This document shows, piece after piece, positions 8,389-17,574 of a stretch of DNA of 32,386 nt. Position numbers and translations under genes: made by a program. Source of the stretch: Bacteroidales bacterium (lineage in GTDB: Bacteria > Bacteroidota > Bacteroidia > Bacteroidales > Bacteroidaceae); NCBI GenBank assembly GCA_015654535.1, contig JAATGU010000109.1:1-32386 (forward strand). Direction: 5' to 3'. The notes beneath the pieces are model-generated. The model was not told where the DNA came from and did not search any database. It saw only the letters and a program-made list of their open reading frames with translations. Numbering within the stretch: the first letter of the stretch is position 1; each line of letters starts with the position of its first letter.

Positions 8389-11300
8389 ATGAAAAACAAA
8401 CCAGAAAAACATTCTCCACAAAAGAGCTTAAATGTTCTTTTTTTAAAAAGCCTAGCACTCTTCGCTTGCTTTCTATTGGTAACAGTTACCAGTGGTTATG
8501 CTCAGGTGAAAAGCATATCAGGAAAAATAACCAGTGAAAAAGAAGAGCCATTGATTGGTGTAAATGTACGTATTCAAGGTACTTCAACAGGTACAATCTC
8601 TGATATTAATGGTTCTTATAACATTCCTGCATCTGCAGGAGATATTCTTGAATTTTCCTTTGTAGGAATGAAAAGCAAAATTGTTAAAGTAGGAGCACAA
8701 AGCATTATTAACGTTGTAATGGCGGATGATGCGACAATACTTACCGAGACTGTTGTAATTGGTTACGGTTCTGCAAAGAAAAGAGATCTTACCGGTTCTA
8801 TTGTAAATATCAAAGGAGACGAGATTGCAAATCAGCCTTCATCAAATCCTCTCGCATCTTTGCAAGGAAAAATTGCCGGAGTTCAGGTAATTAATACTGG
8901 TAGAGCCGGACAAGATCCAGAAATACGAATAAGAGGTACAAATTCTATTAACGGATATAAACCTTTGTATGTAGTTGATGGGTTATTCAACGATAATATC
9001 AACTTTCTAAATTCGTCGGATATTGAATCTATGGAAATTTTAAAAGACCCTTCCTCATTAGCCATCTTTGGTGTTCGTGGAGCAAATGGTGTAATCATTA
9101 TTACAACCAAAAAGGCCAAAGAAGGGCAAACGATGGTCAACATAAATTCGTCGGTAGGATTTAAAGCTGTAACAAATAAAATGGGATTAACCAATGCAGC
9201 TCAGTTTAAGGAACTGTATAATGAGCAACTCGCTAACGAGGGTACAACTCCTTATGACTTTTCTAAATGGAACGCTGACACTGATTGGCAGGACGAGATA
9301 TTCCATACTGGTTTCATCACCAATAACAATATCAGCATTACTGGTGCAACTGAGAAAAGTCATTTTTATTTAGGAACTGGCTATACCTCAGAAGAGGGGA
9401 ATATTATACATGAGAAGTTTAGTAAGACTACAATTAACCTAAGCAGTGACTACAATTTAACAAAGGATATAAAAGTTGGTTTTCAATTTAACGGAGCGCA
9501 ACTTTTGCCTCCTGATGCAAAAAGTGTGCTAAAAGCATTATATGCCACTCCTGTAGCCCCCGTTTTCAATGATGAATATCAGCTATATGCTGCACTCCCC
9601 GATATTCAAAAGGCACAAATAGAAAATCCAATGGTTGATGTTGAACTAAGAAAGAAAACAACTATTGCGAAAAATTATAGAATGTCAGGAAATGCTTATG
9701 GAGAAATAAATTTCCTGAAACATTTAAACTTCAGAACAATGTATTCCATGGACTACAGATCTGATGACAGCCGCACCTATACTCCAATTATAAGTGTATA
9801 CGATCAGTCAATCACTACAGGAGAACCTATTGATATACTAGGAACAAAAAAAACAGCCGTTAAACAAGTAAAAACGACTGAAACAAAAGTACAAAGTGAT
9901 TATTTGTTGACTTACACCAATCAGTTTAACGGGCATGGTATTACGGCCACAGCCGGATTCACAACTTATTATAATAACTTAACTGGTCTAACAGCTGAAC
10001 GTAAACAAGGAACAGGTTTACCTATTTCAAGTAATCCGGATAAATGGTTTGTGAACATCGGTGACCCAGAGACCAGTACAAACAGCAGTGAACAATGGGA
10101 ACGTTCAACAGTATCTATGCTTTTTAGGGCACTGTATAATTATAAAAGCAAATATTTATTCAATGGGTCCTTCAGAAGAGACGGTTCATCGGCGTTCTTT
10201 TATACTGGCAATGAATGGCAAAACTTCTACTCAGTAGGAGGTGGTTGGATTGTTTCAGAAGAAAATTTTATGAAAAATCAGAGCTTATTTGATTTTCTAA
10301 AATTGAAAGCTTCCTGGGGTACTCTGGGTAATCAGAATATGGATACTGCATATCCTGCTGAGCCTGTTCTGGAAAGTAGTTCTTCTGCTGTATTTGGCGA
10401 CAATGTTATTCCTGGATATGCTTTGAAATACATTCCAAATCCAAATCTGAAATGGGAAAAAGTGGATGCATGGGAAGCTGGATTTGAAGCATATATGCTA
10501 AAGAGTAGACTTCATTTAGAAGGGGTATATTATAAGAAAAATACTAAAAACTTGCTGGCTACGGTTCCTGGTATTGCAGGAACAACTCCAGGATTAGGTA
10601 ATCTGGGAGAGATTGAAAACAAAGGTATAGAACTTGCTATTTCCTGGTCCGATAAAATTAATAATGATTGGAAATATAGTATCGGCACAAACTTCACCAC
10701 AATTAAAAACAAAGTAATAGCTCTTGTACAATCGGGCTATACAATCATCGATGGTGATAAAAGTGTTTCTCAGACAATGCAAGGATATCCCATTGGATAT
10801 TTCTATGGATACAAAGTCGAAGGAGTATATCAATCACAGGATGACATAGCTAACTCTCCAACAAATACATTGGCTACTGTTACACCGGGAGATCTGAAGT
10901 TTAAGGATATTAATGGAGATAAAAAGATAACATCAGATGACCGCACTATGATTGGTAATCCTACTCCAGATTTCACTTATGGAATGACACTCGGCCTTTC
11001 CTATAAAAACTTTGATCTGACAGTGGATATGATGGGACAGAACGGGAATCAAATATACCGTACTTGGGATAACTATAACTGGTCTCAGTTCAACTATATG
11101 TCAGCCAGAGTAAACAGATGGCACGGAGAAGGAACATCCAATTCCGAACCATTGCTAAATACCAAACATACAATTAATAATCTCAACTCTGATTATTACA
11201 TTGAAAATGGCAGTTTCATTAAAATCAGAAATATTCAGTTAGCTTACTCATTTGATAAAAACTTGCTGAATAAAATACACGTCAAAGCATTAAAAATATA

Positions 11301-11445
11301 TGCCAATGCTCAAAACCCTAAAATCTGGAAAAACAACACGGGTTATACTCCTGAAATAGGCGGTACAGCTACTGCTTTTGGCATAGATAACGGAACGTAT
11401 CCGGTACCTGCCATTTATACTTTCGGATTCAATCTTAGTTTTTAA
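8389..11445 (+). CDS. susC: SusC/RagA-type TonB-dependent outer membrane oligosaccharide transporter
   Basis: This SusC-like protein imports oligosaccharides across the outer membrane using TonB energy. The start is placed at ATG 8389 (MKNKPEKHSP) rather than 8356, because it gives a normal signal peptide cleaved after about residue 39 (SGYAQ). Next come a carboxypeptidase-D-regulatory-like domain (about 43-118, ISGKITSEKEEPLIGVNV), a TonB-box region (TVVIGYGSAKKRDLTGSI), a plug ending in GVRGANGVIIITTKKAK, and a beta-barrel ending in aromatic IYTFGFNLSF. The 1018 residues are typical for SusC. There is no N-terminal STN extension, so control through an anti-sigma factor is unlikely and the upstream HTH regulator is the probable controller. 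The SusD partner follows after 18 nt. Confidence 0.95.
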   Translation: MKNKPEKHSPQKSLNVLFLKSLALFACFLLVTVTSGYAQVKSISGKITSEKEEPLIGVNVRIQGTSTGTISDINGSYNIPASAGDILEFSFVGMKSKIVKVGAQSIINVVMADDATILTETVVIGYGSAKKRDLTGSIVNIKGDEIANQPSSNPLASLQGKIAGVQVINTGRAGQDPEIRIRGTNSINGYKPLYVVDGLFNDNINFLNSSDIESMEILKDPSSLAIFGVRGANGVIIITTKKAKEGQTMVNINSSVGFKAVTNKMGLTNAAQFKELYNEQLANEGTTPYDFSKWNADTDWQDEIFHTGFITNNNISITGATEKSHFYLGTGYTSEEGNIIHEKFSKTTINLSSDYNLTKDIKVGFQFNGAQLLPPDAKSVLKALYATPVAPVFNDEYQLYAALPDIQKAQIENPMVDVELRKKTTIAKNYRMSGNAYGEINFLKHLNFRTMYSMDYRSDDSRTYTPIISVYDQSITTGEPIDILGTKKTAVKQVKTTETKVQSDYLLTYTNQFNGHGITATAGFTTYYNNLTGLTAERKQGTGLPISSNPDKWFVNIGDPETSTNSSEQWERSTVSMLFRALYNYKSKYLFNGSFRRDGSSAFFYTGNEWQNFYSVGGGWIVSEENFMKNQSLFDFLKLKASWGTLGNQNMDTAYPAEPVLESSSSAVFGDNVIPGYALKYIPNPNLKWEKVDAWEAGFEAYMLKSRLHLEGVYYKKNTKNLLATVPGIAGTTPGLGNLGEIENKGIELAISWSDKINNDWKYSIGTNFTTIKNKVIALVQSGYTIIDGDKSVSQTMQGYPIGYFYGYKVEGVYQSQDDIANSPTNTLATVTPGDLKFKDINGDKKITSDDRTMIGNPTPDFTYGMTLGLSYKNFDLTVDMMGQNGNQIYRTWDNYNWSQFNYMSARVNRWHGEGTSNSEPLLNTKHTINNLNSDYYIENGSFIKIRNIQLAYSFDKNLLNKIHVKALKIYANAQNPKIWKNNTGYTPEIGGTATAFGIDNGTYPVPAIYTFGFNLSF

Positions 11446-11463
11446 TTTAAAAAACATTATGCT

Positions 11464-12990
11464 ATGAAACGTATATTAATAAAATACATTTACTCATTAG
11501 TAATCGCTACGGCAGTAATGCCTCTTCTTATTAGTTGTAATGACTTTCTTGATAGAAGTCCGCAAGGTACACTTACAGAAGATGATGCTCCCGGGGGAAG
11601 TTTGGAAGGTAAAGTTTTCAATGTTTACTATCTGATGAGGAACTATAACATTACAGCCGGTATCCCCGCTTTTGCAATACATTGCTTCAGGTCTGAAGAT
11701 TCTGAAAAAGGAAGTTCAGCTTCAGACGGAGCAGATCAAGGTGCTTTCTTTGACGATTTTCAATACACAACAACAAACGGTGTTGTCAGTTCTTACTGGA
11801 GTCAGAACTATACAATTATATACAATTGTAATTCTATCATTGCTGAAATTGAGGCCACAACAAACTTGACAAATGGAAATTTGATCAATAAGGCCGAAGC
11901 TAAATTCTTTCGGGCATATGCTTATTTCAACTTAGTAAGGGCTTTTGGTGAAGTTCCGTTGATTGATTTCAAAATCACAGATTCATCACAGGCAAACATC
12001 GCCAAATCAAGTGTTGACAAAATCTATGCACTTATTGATGCCGATTTAACTGAAGCAACCAAGGTACTTCCTACTACCTGGTCTTCTGAATATATTGGCA
12101 GACTAACATGGGGAGCGGCCAGATCTTTACATGCCAGAACTTATATGATGCGTAATGACTGGACAAATATGTATGCCGCAGCAAAAGAAGTTGTTAATTC
12201 TGGATTATACAACTTAAATACTCCTTACGACAAGATTTTTACCGATGCGGGAGAGAATAGCAGTGAGTCTGTGTTTGAACTGCAATGTACAGCAACGGCT
12301 TCAAGGCCATCTGATAGTGCGATAGGAAGCCAATTCTGTGAAGTACAAGGAGTAAGAGGTTCCGGACAATGGAACTTAGGATGGGGCTGGCACATGGCTA
12401 CAAAAGAATTAGGACAGGCATATGAACCCGGAGACCCCCGCAAAGATGCAACATTACTCTATTACAGGAAACCAGGAGAACCAATTACTGCCGAAAACAC
12501 AAACAAACCGTACGGAGAATCTCCTGAATCAAGTGCTGATGGTGGTTATTTCAATAAAAAAGCATATACCGATCCTGCAAAAAGAGCTTTATACACCAAC
12601 GGTGGTTATTGGGTAAACATTAGATTAATCCGCTATGCTGATGTTGTTTTAATGGCTGCCGAATCAGCTAACGAATTAGGAAAAACATCCGAAGCGGTTG
12701 ATCTTCTTGAAATGGTACGCGCTCGTGCCAGAGGAGGAGATGATAGTATTCTGCCTAAAGTTACAACAACAGATCAAAGTGTTCTCAGAGATAAGATTCG
12801 TCACGAAAGAAGAGTCGAACTTGGAATGGAATTTGACCGTTTTTACGATTTGGTTCGTTGGGGTATCGCAGCTGATGTATTACACGCTGTCGGAAAAACA
12901 AATTATCAGGATAAAAATAAATATCTTCCAATTCCTCAAGGGGAAATTGACAAATCAAATGGAGTTCTGGTTCAAAATGCCGATTATTAA
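11464..12990 (+). CDS. susD: SusD/RagB-type surface glycan-binding lipoprotein
   Basis: This 508-residue lipoprotein caps the SusC barrel and delivers glycan. The signal peptide ends at VMPLLISC, with Cys 25 lipidated, followed by the usual NDFLDRSPQG that opens SusD proteins. The N-terminal helical TPR-like part contains AEAKFFRAYAYFNLVRAFGEVPLI, the SusD hallmark. Near the C-terminus are IRHERRVELGMEFDRFYDLVRWG and YLPIPQGEIDKSNGVLVQN, both strongly conserved in the RagB/SusD family. It follows susC after 18 nt and is clearly in the same operon. Ligand specificity cannot be read from the sequence. A hairpin directly after the gene may reduce expression of the enzymes downstream. Confidence 0.95.
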   Translation: MKRILIKYIYSLVIATAVMPLLISCNDFLDRSPQGTLTEDDAPGGSLEGKVFNVYYLMRNYNITAGIPAFAIHCFRSEDSEKGSSASDGADQGAFFDDFQYTTTNGVVSSYWSQNYTIIYNCNSIIAEIEATTNLTNGNLINKAEAKFFRAYAYFNLVRAFGEVPLIDFKITDSSQANIAKSSVDKIYALIDADLTEATKVLPTTWSSEYIGRLTWGAARSLHARTYMMRNDWTNMYAAAKEVVNSGLYNLNTPYDKIFTDAGENSSESVFELQCTATASRPSDSAIGSQFCEVQGVRGSGQWNLGWGWHMATKELGQAYEPGDPRKDATLLYYRKPGEPITAENTNKPYGESPESSADGGYFNKKAYTDPAKRALYTNGGYWVNIRLIRYADVVLMAAESANELGKTSEAVDLLEMVRARARGGDDSILPKVTTTDQSVLRDKIRHERRVELGMEFDRFYDLVRWGIAADVLHAVGKTNYQDKNKYLPIPQGEIDKSNGVLVQNADY

Positions 12991-13014
12991 TAAAGTAAGC
13001 TAGGCAAATTCTGA

Positions 13015-13052
13015 AATATTGATAAGGGTTGTTAGTAACTCTTATCAATATT
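13015..13052 (+). terminator. Hairpin after susD, attenuator-like
   Basis: The arms AATATTGATAAG (13015-13026) and CTTATCAATATT (13041-13052) pair perfectly over 12 bp. The bases after the hairpin (CTTATATG) are a poor T-run. Partial termination or mRNA-end stabilisation of the susCD transcript, allowing some read-through into the GH65 gene, is more likely than a full stop. Confidence 0.5.
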
Positions 13053-13112
13053 CTTATATGTTTGTTTATTGTACTAATTAGTATGAAGAAACCATTAATC
13101 AGAATAGAGAAG

Positions 13113-15161
13113 ATGAGAAAAATATATTCATTATTAGTATTAACAAGCCTCTTTATGTTTTCTAATATAAAAGCTCAGGATCCTTGGGTATTATCCACGG
13201 ATAGTTCCGGCTTCGATAATTATTACGGAGTTACCGTTGCAAACGGTATGATTGGAATTATATCATCACCGGAACCTCTTAAAATAAAAGAAGTTGTCCT
13301 TGCAGGAGTATATGATATATACAACAGAGGTAGAGTTAATAATTTTCTGCCCAACTATAATTTGTTAAATCTGAATCTATCTATTAATGGCGATTATATT
13401 CATCGTGAAAATATTTCTAATTTCAGACAAGAGCTGAATATGAAAGAAGGCGCTTTTTCCGCATCATTTGATTATAAAGATGTAGCAACCATAACATATT
13501 CATACTATGCTTTACGCAATTTACCACATTGCGTTTTATTAGATGTGAATATTAAGGCAAAGGTCAATTCAAAAATAGATGTGGAAAATATTCTCGAAAC
13601 TCCATCTTCATTCAGAGATCATCAAGATTATTATCACGAAATAGATAGACCTAACCTATATATTCCATTATTAACATCTGTAGCTGAAAGTCCTCTGAAA
13701 AATATAAAAATAGCTGTCTCAAATACTTTTCTATTTGAAGAAGCGAGTAACTTGGAGCCTAAAATATTCCATAAAATGGAAGATAGCAACATGCATAGTG
13801 CTAAATTCGTTAAAGAGATAAAAGCAGGAGAGAAATATTCTTTTTCAGTAGTAGGCACGCTTATCTCATCGGTACAGACTCCCGATCCCTATAATCAGGC
13901 AGAACGTCTTACAATCTACGCGAAATTAGAAGGAAAAGAGCGTTTGCTCAACAGACATAAAAAAGCATGGAATAAACTTTGGGAAAGCGATATTCAGATA
14001 GACGGTGATCCTCAGGCTCAACAAGACGTCCATAATATGCTATACCACCTATATTCATTTACCAGAGAAAACACCGATTTGTCTCCATCACCTATGGGAT
14101 TAAGTGGTTTAGGTTATAACGGGCACGTTTTCTGGGACAGTGAAATATTTATGTATCCTCCAATGCTAATTTTACATCCTGAAATAGCTAAAAGTATGAT
14201 TGAATATCGGTTCCGCAGACTCAATGCAGCTAAGCAGCAAGCTGCTATCTATGGTTATGCCGGTGCAATGTTTCCTTGGGAAAGTGCTGCTACAGGAACA
14301 GAAGAATGTCCGGTATGGGCTTTATCAGGAACTTTTGAACATCACATCACTGCAGATGTGGCTATCGCGGCATGGCAATATTATCTGGTTACTCAAGATA
14401 AAGAATGGCTAAAAGAAAAAGGATGGCCTATACTCAAAGCTACAGCCGAGTTTTGGATCAGCAGAGTTGAACTTAATAGTAAAGGGCAATATGAAATTAA
14501 GAATGTAGTAGCAGCAGATGAATGGGCTGAAAACATAGACAATAATGCCTACACAAATGGAGCTGCAATAAAGAATCTGCAATATGCAACCGAATGTGCG
14601 TTAACATTGGGAATTACCGCTCCTAAAGAATGGAATAAAATAGCAGAAAACATACCTATTTTTAAAATGGAGAATGGTGTTACACGGGAATATGATACAT
14701 ACACTGGTCAAAAAATAAAACAGGCGGACGTCAACCTATTGGCATATCCTCTAAATATCATAACAGATAAAAAACAAATAGAAAAAGATTTGAAATATTA
14801 TGAATCTAAAGTGCCAGAAAAAGACACTCCGGCTATGACTCAGGCCATTTTTTCAATTCTATATAGCCGGCTTGGAAATAGCGACTCAGCATACCACTTT
14901 TTTAAAGATGCATACTGGCCTAACTTAAATCCTCCATTTAGAGTTATGGCTGAATACAAGGGTGGAACTAACCCCTATTTTGCAACGGGAGCCGGAGGGG
15001 TATTACAATCTATTATTATGGGATTCGGAGGTCTCGACATTGATCCTCACGGAGGAATAAGACAATTAAAAACAGCCATGCCAAATCATTGGAAAAAGGT
15101 TACCATAACCGGAGTAGGTATCGATAAAAAAACTTACATCCAAGAAAACAATAATAGATAA
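13113..15161 (+). CDS. GH65 family alpha-1,2-glucosidase (kojibiose hydrolase-like)
   Basis: This secreted glycoside hydrolase probably removes glucose from alpha-1,2-linked glucosides such as kojibiose. With the start at ATG 13113 (MRKIYSLLVLTSLFMFSNIKAQ) it has a clean signal peptide and 682 residues; ATG 13083 is the alternative. The catalytic (alpha/alpha)6 barrel is marked by GHVFWDSEIFMYPPM. The GH65 general acid Glu lies in AADEWAENIDNNAYTNGAA, at residue 470. A second Glu in VMAEYKGGTNPYFATGAGG, at residue 614, is where hydrolytic GH65 enzymes carry a general base. From memory, the Flavobacterium johnsoniae kojibiose hydrolase uses Glu at 472 and 616, nearly the same positions and the same 144-residue spacing. 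Phosphorylases instead have a phosphate-binding site. Hydrolase function is therefore inferred, with a glucosylgalactosyl-type glucosidase as the alternative. Confidence 0.85.
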   Translation: MRKIYSLLVLTSLFMFSNIKAQDPWVLSTDSSGFDNYYGVTVANGMIGIISSPEPLKIKEVVLAGVYDIYNRGRVNNFLPNYNLLNLNLSINGDYIHRENISNFRQELNMKEGAFSASFDYKDVATITYSYYALRNLPHCVLLDVNIKAKVNSKIDVENILETPSSFRDHQDYYHEIDRPNLYIPLLTSVAESPLKNIKIAVSNTFLFEEASNLEPKIFHKMEDSNMHSAKFVKEIKAGEKYSFSVVGTLISSVQTPDPYNQAERLTIYAKLEGKERLLNRHKKAWNKLWESDIQIDGDPQAQQDVHNMLYHLYSFTRENTDLSPSPMGLSGLGYNGHVFWDSEIFMYPPMLILHPEIAKSMIEYRFRRLNAAKQQAAIYGYAGAMFPWESAATGTEECPVWALSGTFEHHITADVAIAAWQYYLVTQDKEWLKEKGWPILKATAEFWISRVELNSKGQYEIKNVVAADEWAENIDNNAYTNGAAIKNLQYATECALTLGITAPKEWNKIAENIPIFKMENGVTREYDTYTGQKIKQADVNLLAYPLNIITDKKQIEKDLKYYESKVPEKDTPAMTQAIFSILYSRLGNSDSAYHFFKDAYWPNLNPPFRVMAEYKGGTNPYFATGAGGVLQSIIMGFGGLDIDPHGGIRQLKTAMPNHWKKVTITGVGIDKKTYIQENNNR

Positions 15162-15220
15162 TGATAATCATCACAATGACACAAGCAAATAAATCATTCA
15201 TTCTATTTCTTAAAACAAAT

Positions 15221-15250
15221 TGAATCAGAATACTTTAAACTTCTGATTCG
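15221..15250 (+). terminator. Hairpin between GH65 and GH3 genes
   Basis: GAATCAGAA (15222-15230) and TTCTGATTC (15241-15249) form a perfect 9-bp stem with a 10-nt loop, and a flanking T-G wobble can extend it. An AT-rich stretch without a strong T-run follows. It may be a weak terminator or processing site that tunes expression along the operon. No TAnnTTTG box is seen between it and the GH3 start. Confidence 0.4.
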
Positions 15251-15281
15251 CATTATTATTAAATATAAAATATAATCCGTT

Positions 15282-17555
15282 ATGAAGAAACTATTAATTC
15301 TTCTTTTCTGTGTTCTTTCTGTTACAACCTTTGCTCAGAATAGAGATGCAGAGATGGACCTATTCGTAAATAAACTGATGAAAAAGATTACTTTGGATGA
15401 GAAAATCGGCCAACTAAATCTTCCTGTCACCGGTGAAATTACAACTGGGCAGGCAAAAAACAGTGATATAGCTACAAAAATACGAGAAGGAAAAGTTGGT
15501 GGCGTATTTAATCTCAAAGGTGTTGAAAAAATTAAAGAAATTCAACGCTTGGCAGTTCAGGAAAGTCGCTTAAAAATCCCTCTCATTTTTGGTATGGATG
15601 TGGTGCATGGATATGAAACTGTTTTTCCTATACCTCTGGGACTTTCTTGTTCCTGGGATATGAATGCCATCGAACAATCTGCACACATTGCCGCAATTGA
15701 AGCCAGTGCCGATGGCATTTGTTGGACTTTCAGCCCTATGGTGGATGTCTGTAGAGACGCCCGTTGGGGACGTATAGCTGAAGGAAGTGGCGAAGATCCT
15801 TTCTTGGGAGGAGAGATTGCTAAAGCAATGATAAAAGGATATCAAGGGAAAAATCTGTCGCAGAAAAATAATATCATGGCTTGTGTAAAACACTTTGCAC
15901 TCTATGGCGCTCCTGATGCAGGACGTGATTATAACACGGTGGACATGAGCCATCAACGAATGTTTAATGAGTACATGAGACCCTATCAGGCAGCAGTTGA
16001 AGCAGGGGCAGGCAGTGTAATGGCTTCTTTCAATGAAGTAGACGGAGTTCCGGCAACAGCCAACAAATGGCTTATGACGGATGTTTTGCGTAATCAATGG
16101 AAATTCAACGGTTTTGTTGTTACCGACTTTACAGGCATTAGTGAAATGATACAGCATGGCATTGGTGATTTACAAACAGTTTCTGCCCGTGCACTCAAAG
16201 CTGGCATCGATATGGATATGGTGAGCGAAGGGTTTCTTTCCACACTGAAAAAATCTTTAATGGAAGGGAAAGTAACAGAAGCTCAGATTAACCTTGCTTG
16301 CAAGCGAATTTTAGAAGCCAAGTATAAATTGGGCTTATTTTCCGATCCTTATAAATATTGTGATATAACCCGTCCTGCAAAAGAAATATATACAACCGAG
16401 CACCGTGACATAGCAAGGAAAACAGCCTCGGAAAGTTTTGTTTTACTCAAGAATGAGCACAATCTTCTTCCTATTAAGAAGCAAGGAACAATAGCCGTGG
16501 TTGGTCCTTTAGCTAATTCCAAAGCGAATATGCCCGGCACATGGAGTGTTGCGGTAGATCTAAAAATGCCGGCAACACTAATAGAAGGTTTACAAACTAT
16601 AGCAGGAGATAAAGCACAAATTGTATATGCAAAAGGAAGTAATCTTGCCGGTGATTCAGCTTATGAAGCAAGGGCAACGGCATTTAGCAGAAGTTTAAAC
16701 CGTGATGAGCGTTCAGATGAAGAATTACTAAAAGAAGCGTTACAAACAGCCCAGAATGCGGATGTGATTGTAGCCGCACTAGGTGAGTCCTCGGAAATGA
16801 GTGGAGAAAGTAGCAGTCGCACTAACATAAATATACCCGATGTGCAACAACATTTATTAAAGGAGCTTCTTAAAACGGGTAAACCAGTGGTACTTGTTCT
16901 ATTTACAGGTCGCCCCTTGGTGTTAACATGGGAGAATGAACATGTGCCCGCTATTCTTAACGTTTGGTTTGGAGGTAGTGAAGCCGCTTATGCTATTGGA
17001 GATGTATTGTTTGGAAATGTAAACCCAAGCGGTAAGCTTACCACTTCTTTTCCTCAGAATGTAGGACAGATTCCTATTCATTATAATTATAAGAATACTG
17101 GAAGACCACTGGAAGAAGGTAAATGGTTTGAAAAATTCCGTAGTAATTATCTGGATGTATCCAATGATCCTTTATATCCTTTTGGATACGGACTTAGTTA
17201 TACGCAGTTTGAATATAGTAATGTAACTCTTAGTAGTCCGGTTATAGATGGAAAAGGAGAATTAACTGCCAGTGTAAAGGTTACTAATAAGGGGAAAATA
17301 GATGGCTATGAAGTTGTTCAGTTATATATCCGTGATTTGGTGGGCAGTGTCACCCGACCGGTTAAAGAACTAAAAGGATTTGACAAAGTCTTTATTAAGT
17401 CAGGAGAATCTCAAACAGTAAAGTTTCGAATTACTCCAGATCTATTGAAGTTCTATAATTATGATTTAAAATATGTATGGGAACCCGGAGATTTTGATGT
17501 CATGATTGGAGGAAACAGTCGAGATGTAAAATCAGCCAGATTTACACTAAAGTAA
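15282..17555 (+). CDS. bglX: GH3 family beta-glucosidase
   Basis: This 757-residue periplasmic enzyme has a signal peptide MKKLLILLFCVLSVTTFAQ. The GH3 TIM-barrel domain includes IFGMDVVHGYETVFPIPLGL, and the nucleophile Asp 282 lies in GFVVTDFTGISEM. The (alpha/beta)6 sandwich domain includes VVGPLANSKANMPGTWS. A C-terminal fibronectin-III-like domain ends the protein (VVQLYIRDLVGSVTRPVKELKGF). Length and order are those of BglX-type beta-glucosidases. The gene directly after it is a GH144 homologue, the same pairing as the Bacteroides thetaiotaomicron BT3567/BT3566 genes that process beta-1,2-gluco-oligosaccharides. Hydrolysis of sophorose and short sophoro-oligosaccharides to glucose is therefore the best functional guess. 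Only 19 nt separate it from the GH144 gene. Confidence 0.9.
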   Translation: MKKLLILLFCVLSVTTFAQNRDAEMDLFVNKLMKKITLDEKIGQLNLPVTGEITTGQAKNSDIATKIREGKVGGVFNLKGVEKIKEIQRLAVQESRLKIPLIFGMDVVHGYETVFPIPLGLSCSWDMNAIEQSAHIAAIEASADGICWTFSPMVDVCRDARWGRIAEGSGEDPFLGGEIAKAMIKGYQGKNLSQKNNIMACVKHFALYGAPDAGRDYNTVDMSHQRMFNEYMRPYQAAVEAGAGSVMASFNEVDGVPATANKWLMTDVLRNQWKFNGFVVTDFTGISEMIQHGIGDLQTVSARALKAGIDMDMVSEGFLSTLKKSLMEGKVTEAQINLACKRILEAKYKLGLFSDPYKYCDITRPAKEIYTTEHRDIARKTASESFVLLKNEHNLLPIKKQGTIAVVGPLANSKANMPGTWSVAVDLKMPATLIEGLQTIAGDKAQIVYAKGSNLAGDSAYEARATAFSRSLNRDERSDEELLKEALQTAQNADVIVAALGESSEMSGESSSRTNINIPDVQQHLLKELLKTGKPVVLVLFTGRPLVLTWENEHVPAILNVWFGGSEAAYAIGDVLFGNVNPSGKLTTSFPQNVGQIPIHYNYKNTGRPLEEGKWFEKFRSNYLDVSNDPLYPFGYGLSYTQFEYSNVTLSSPVIDGKGELTASVKVTNKGKIDGYEVVQLYIRDLVGSVTRPVKELKGFDKVFIKSGESQTVKFRITPDLLKFYNYDLKYVWEPGDFDVMIGGNSRDVKSARFTLK

Positions 17556-17574
17556 AACCAGAACCAAAAAAGCC

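Noticed and set aside
15570..16157. A 195-codon open frame on the minus strand inside the GH3 gene
   Set aside because: It is antisense to a well-supported GH3 catalytic domain, is low in recognisable motifs and has no ribosome-binding site; it is a shadow of the real gene.
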